Origin: Dactylosporangium sucinum
GTDB lineage: Bacteria > Actinomycetota > Actinomycetes > Mycobacteriales > Micromonosporaceae
Direction of reading: 5' to 3'
DNA length: 49,903 nucleotides
Assembly (NCBI RefSeq): GCF_014647515.1
Contig: NZ_BMPI01000075.1
Location: 1,223-51,125, forward strand
Shown: piece by piece, positions 48,532-49,903 of the stretch
Position numbering within the stretch: position 1 is the stretch's first letter
How the letters are laid out: each line of letters starts with the position of its first letter
The notes under the pieces: model-generated
Seen by the model: the letters and a program-made list of their open reading frames with translations, nothing else
Told to the model about the DNA's origin: nothing
Databases searched by the model: none
Position numbers and translations under genes: made by a program

Positions 48532-48916
48532 ATGCCTCGTCGTCGTGGTCCGGCTGCTGTTCGGGTGGTGCATCGCACCTGCCGTGTCGGGTTGCGCACC
48601 ACCAGGGCGCAGCGGGAGCGGTGCTTCGGGCTGCTGCGCGGGTCTTGCGCCATCGCCGCGACCCCTTGTGCTGCCGGAGGTGCTCACGCACCGTCGAGCA
48701 GGGCGGCACCTCCCCGGTGCCGGACTGTCCCGGCGTGACCCACGCCGACCCCCACCACACCACCGACCCGCCACACCAGGCGAACCACCGGTGCGCACGG
48801 CAGGGACGGACGCACGGGTCGGTCGGCCGGCTGAGGCCCGCCCCACCACCACACAAGGTGGGGAGTCGCTCGACTCGGCAACGCGGCGAGGAACCACAAC
48901 ACCACCAACCCGGTGA
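48532..48916 (+). pseudogene. TnpB (IS200/IS605-type) remnant
   Basis: The first frame begins MPRRRGPAAVRVVHRTCRVG and continues LRTTRAQRERCFGLLR, like the N-terminus of actinobacterial TnpB. A different frame at the end reads ARPTTTQGGESLDSATRRGT and TTPPTR, like the TnpB C-terminus. The RuvC core and zinc finger are missing. The region upstream (about 48470-48531) is AT-richer and may be the element's left end. The whole 48391-48929 gap otherwise holds nothing recognisable. The element should be immobile. Confidence 0.6.
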
Positions 48917-48928
48917 ACGTTCGTCGTC

Positions 48929-49903
48929 CTAGATCCAGCGGGAACCGAGCCACATCCGCGAGAGCCACTGGGTGTACGTGATGTCCATGCCGCTGAAGAT
49001 CGGGTAGAAGTACGCGAAGCAGGCCGCGACCAGCAGCACGTACGCCCCCGCGACCAGCGCGCCCGTGCGGCGGTGGTCGGACTGCGGGGGGCCGATGATC
49101 GCGCCCAGGACGTAGACGACCGCCAGGACGAGGAACGGCTCGGCCGGCAGGGCGTAGAACGAGAACATCGTGCGGTGGGCCGGCATCGACTGGAACCAGG
49201 GCAGGATGCCGGCCAGCGCGGCGAGCAGGACCAGCCAGGCGCGGCCGTCGCGGCGGGCGGTCGCCAGCCAGGCCAGGCCGAACAGCGCCGGCAGGAACGA
49301 CCACCACAGCAGCGGGGTGCCGAGCAGCAGGATCGAGGACGCGCAGTTGGGGCCGCCGCAGGTGGCGTCGCCGGTCCAGTACAGCAGCACCGGCCGGCCG
49401 AGCAGCAGCCACTGCCACGGCCACGACTGGTACGGGTGCGGCGTGTCCAGCGTCGTGTGGAACCCGTACGCCTCCCGGTGGTAGTGCCACAGGCTGACCA
49501 GCGCGTTGTCGGACCAGTGGCGGAAGTACCCGTCGTCGGAGGCGAACCAGCCCCACCAGGTGGCCAGGTAGGCCAGCGCCGCGATGCCGACCACGGCGAG
49601 CGCCCAGCCGGCGGCGGGCACGGGGCGCAGCCGCAGCCCGGCGCTGCGGCGCGCACCCAGGTCGAAGACCGCCACCGCGACCGCGAAGAGGACGAGATAC
49701 CACAGGCCGCTCCACTTGACCCCGCAGGCCAGCCCGAGCGAGACGGCGCAGGCGACGCGGTACCACGGGATCCCCGGCTGCCGTCCGCCCTCCAGCGACG
49801 CCAGGACACCCGCGCGGCGCTGCTCGCGGTCGAGGACGAGGAAGTAGAAGGCGACGACGATCCAGAACATCAGGAAGATGTCGAGCAGGGCGGCGCGGGA
49901 GAG
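48929..49903 (-). CDS. pmt: Protein O-mannosyltransferase (Pmt), C-terminal part
   Basis: The N-terminus is beyond the window; the frame is open to position 49903. The visible 324 residues contain several membrane helices (GVKWSGLWYLVLFAVAVAVF, WALAVVGIAALAYLATWWGW, PFLVLAVVYVLGAIIG). The extracytoplasmic loop FRHWSDNALVSLWHYHREAY and the C-terminal TYTQWLSRMWLGSRWI are hallmarks of actinobacterial Pmt, which transfers mannose from polyprenyl phosphate to exported proteins. The gene is downstream of, and convergent with, the TnpB remnant. Confidence 0.93.
   Translation of the reverse strand, partial: LSRAALLDIFLMFWIVVAFYFLVLDREQRRAGVLASLEGGRQPGIPWYRVACAVSLGLACGVKWSGLWYLVLFAVAVAVFDLGARRSAGLRLRPVPAAGWALAVVGIAALAYLATWWGWFASDDGYFRHWSDNALVSLWHYHREAYGFHTTLDTPHPYQSWPWQWLLLGRPVLLYWTGDATCGGPNCASSILLLGTPLLWWSFLPALFGLAWLATARRDGRAWLVLLAALAGILPWFQSMPAHRTMFSFYALPAEPFLVLAVVYVLGAIIGPPQSDHRRTGALVAGAYVLLVAACFAYFYPIFSGMDITYTQWLSRMWLGSRWI

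Overview
The window is very GC-rich, codes densely on both strands, uses many GTG starts and often links genes by 4-base ATGA/GTGA overlaps. The protein families point to a filamentous actinobacterium: paired universal stress proteins, NarL-type kinases of the HisKA_3 class, an actinobacterial Pmt and a GlxA-type regulator. Micromonosporales or a relative is my guess; the genus cannot be read from this sequence.

Region 1 (1-15.8 kb) looks like a hypoxia/dormancy island. It holds the start of pyruvate phosphate dikinase, pyruvate formate-lyase with its activase, a response regulator, GAPDH, four double-domain universal stress proteins, a CBS-BON protein, a CoA-binding protein and several tiny proteins behind strong ribosome binding sites. 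Intergenic copies of a 14-bp box, GGGAC-N4-GGCCC or a one-mismatch variant, recur at 322, 5787, 7835, 8841, 9442, 10697, 14262 and 15191, and twice more (24866, 24900) beside an alcohol dehydrogenase. The box resembles the mycobacterial DosR box and probably makes these genes one regulon. Its regulator is not recognisable here. Inside this region is a metal/ion patch: a YnfA-like protein, a MerT-like cysteine protein with a partner behind a MerR-type promoter, two CrcB fluoride channels behind a structured leader, a CDF exporter and a broken second cation transporter.

Region 2 (15.8-23.8 kb) is a full V/A-type ATPase locus. A minus-strand operon runs from a small membrane protein through a stalk subunit, I, K, F, E, A, B and D; subunit C stands divergently at its head. 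Subunit I has an unusually short cytoplasmic part.

Region 3 (23.8-26 kb) returns to redox genes: an SDR, a 48-aa peptide and a zinc alcohol dehydrogenase, the last two sharing a 15-bp inverted repeat built from two regulon boxes.

Region 4 (26-33.4 kb) has a GH38 alpha-mannosidase with an overlapping partner gene, then a two-component system with a membrane protein. Region 5 (33.4-44.2 kb) has a DnaE1-type polymerase III alpha subunit with a zinc-ribbon protein, LysR and LacI regulators, a 4-hydroxy-2-oxovalerate aldolase remnant, a beta-hydroxyacid dehydrogenase-like enzyme, an SRPBCC protein, and a GlxA-type regulator joined to a hybrid histidine kinase. Region 6 (44.2-49.9 kb) has an orphan GAF histidine kinase, a four-gene operon with its own HTH regulator behind repeated TGTCAAA elements, a TnpB remnant and the C-terminal part of a protein O-mannosyltransferase.

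Four decayed genes (Hsp20, cation transporter, aldolase, TnpB) show repeated internal deletion. No rRNA, tRNA or CRISPR array was seen.
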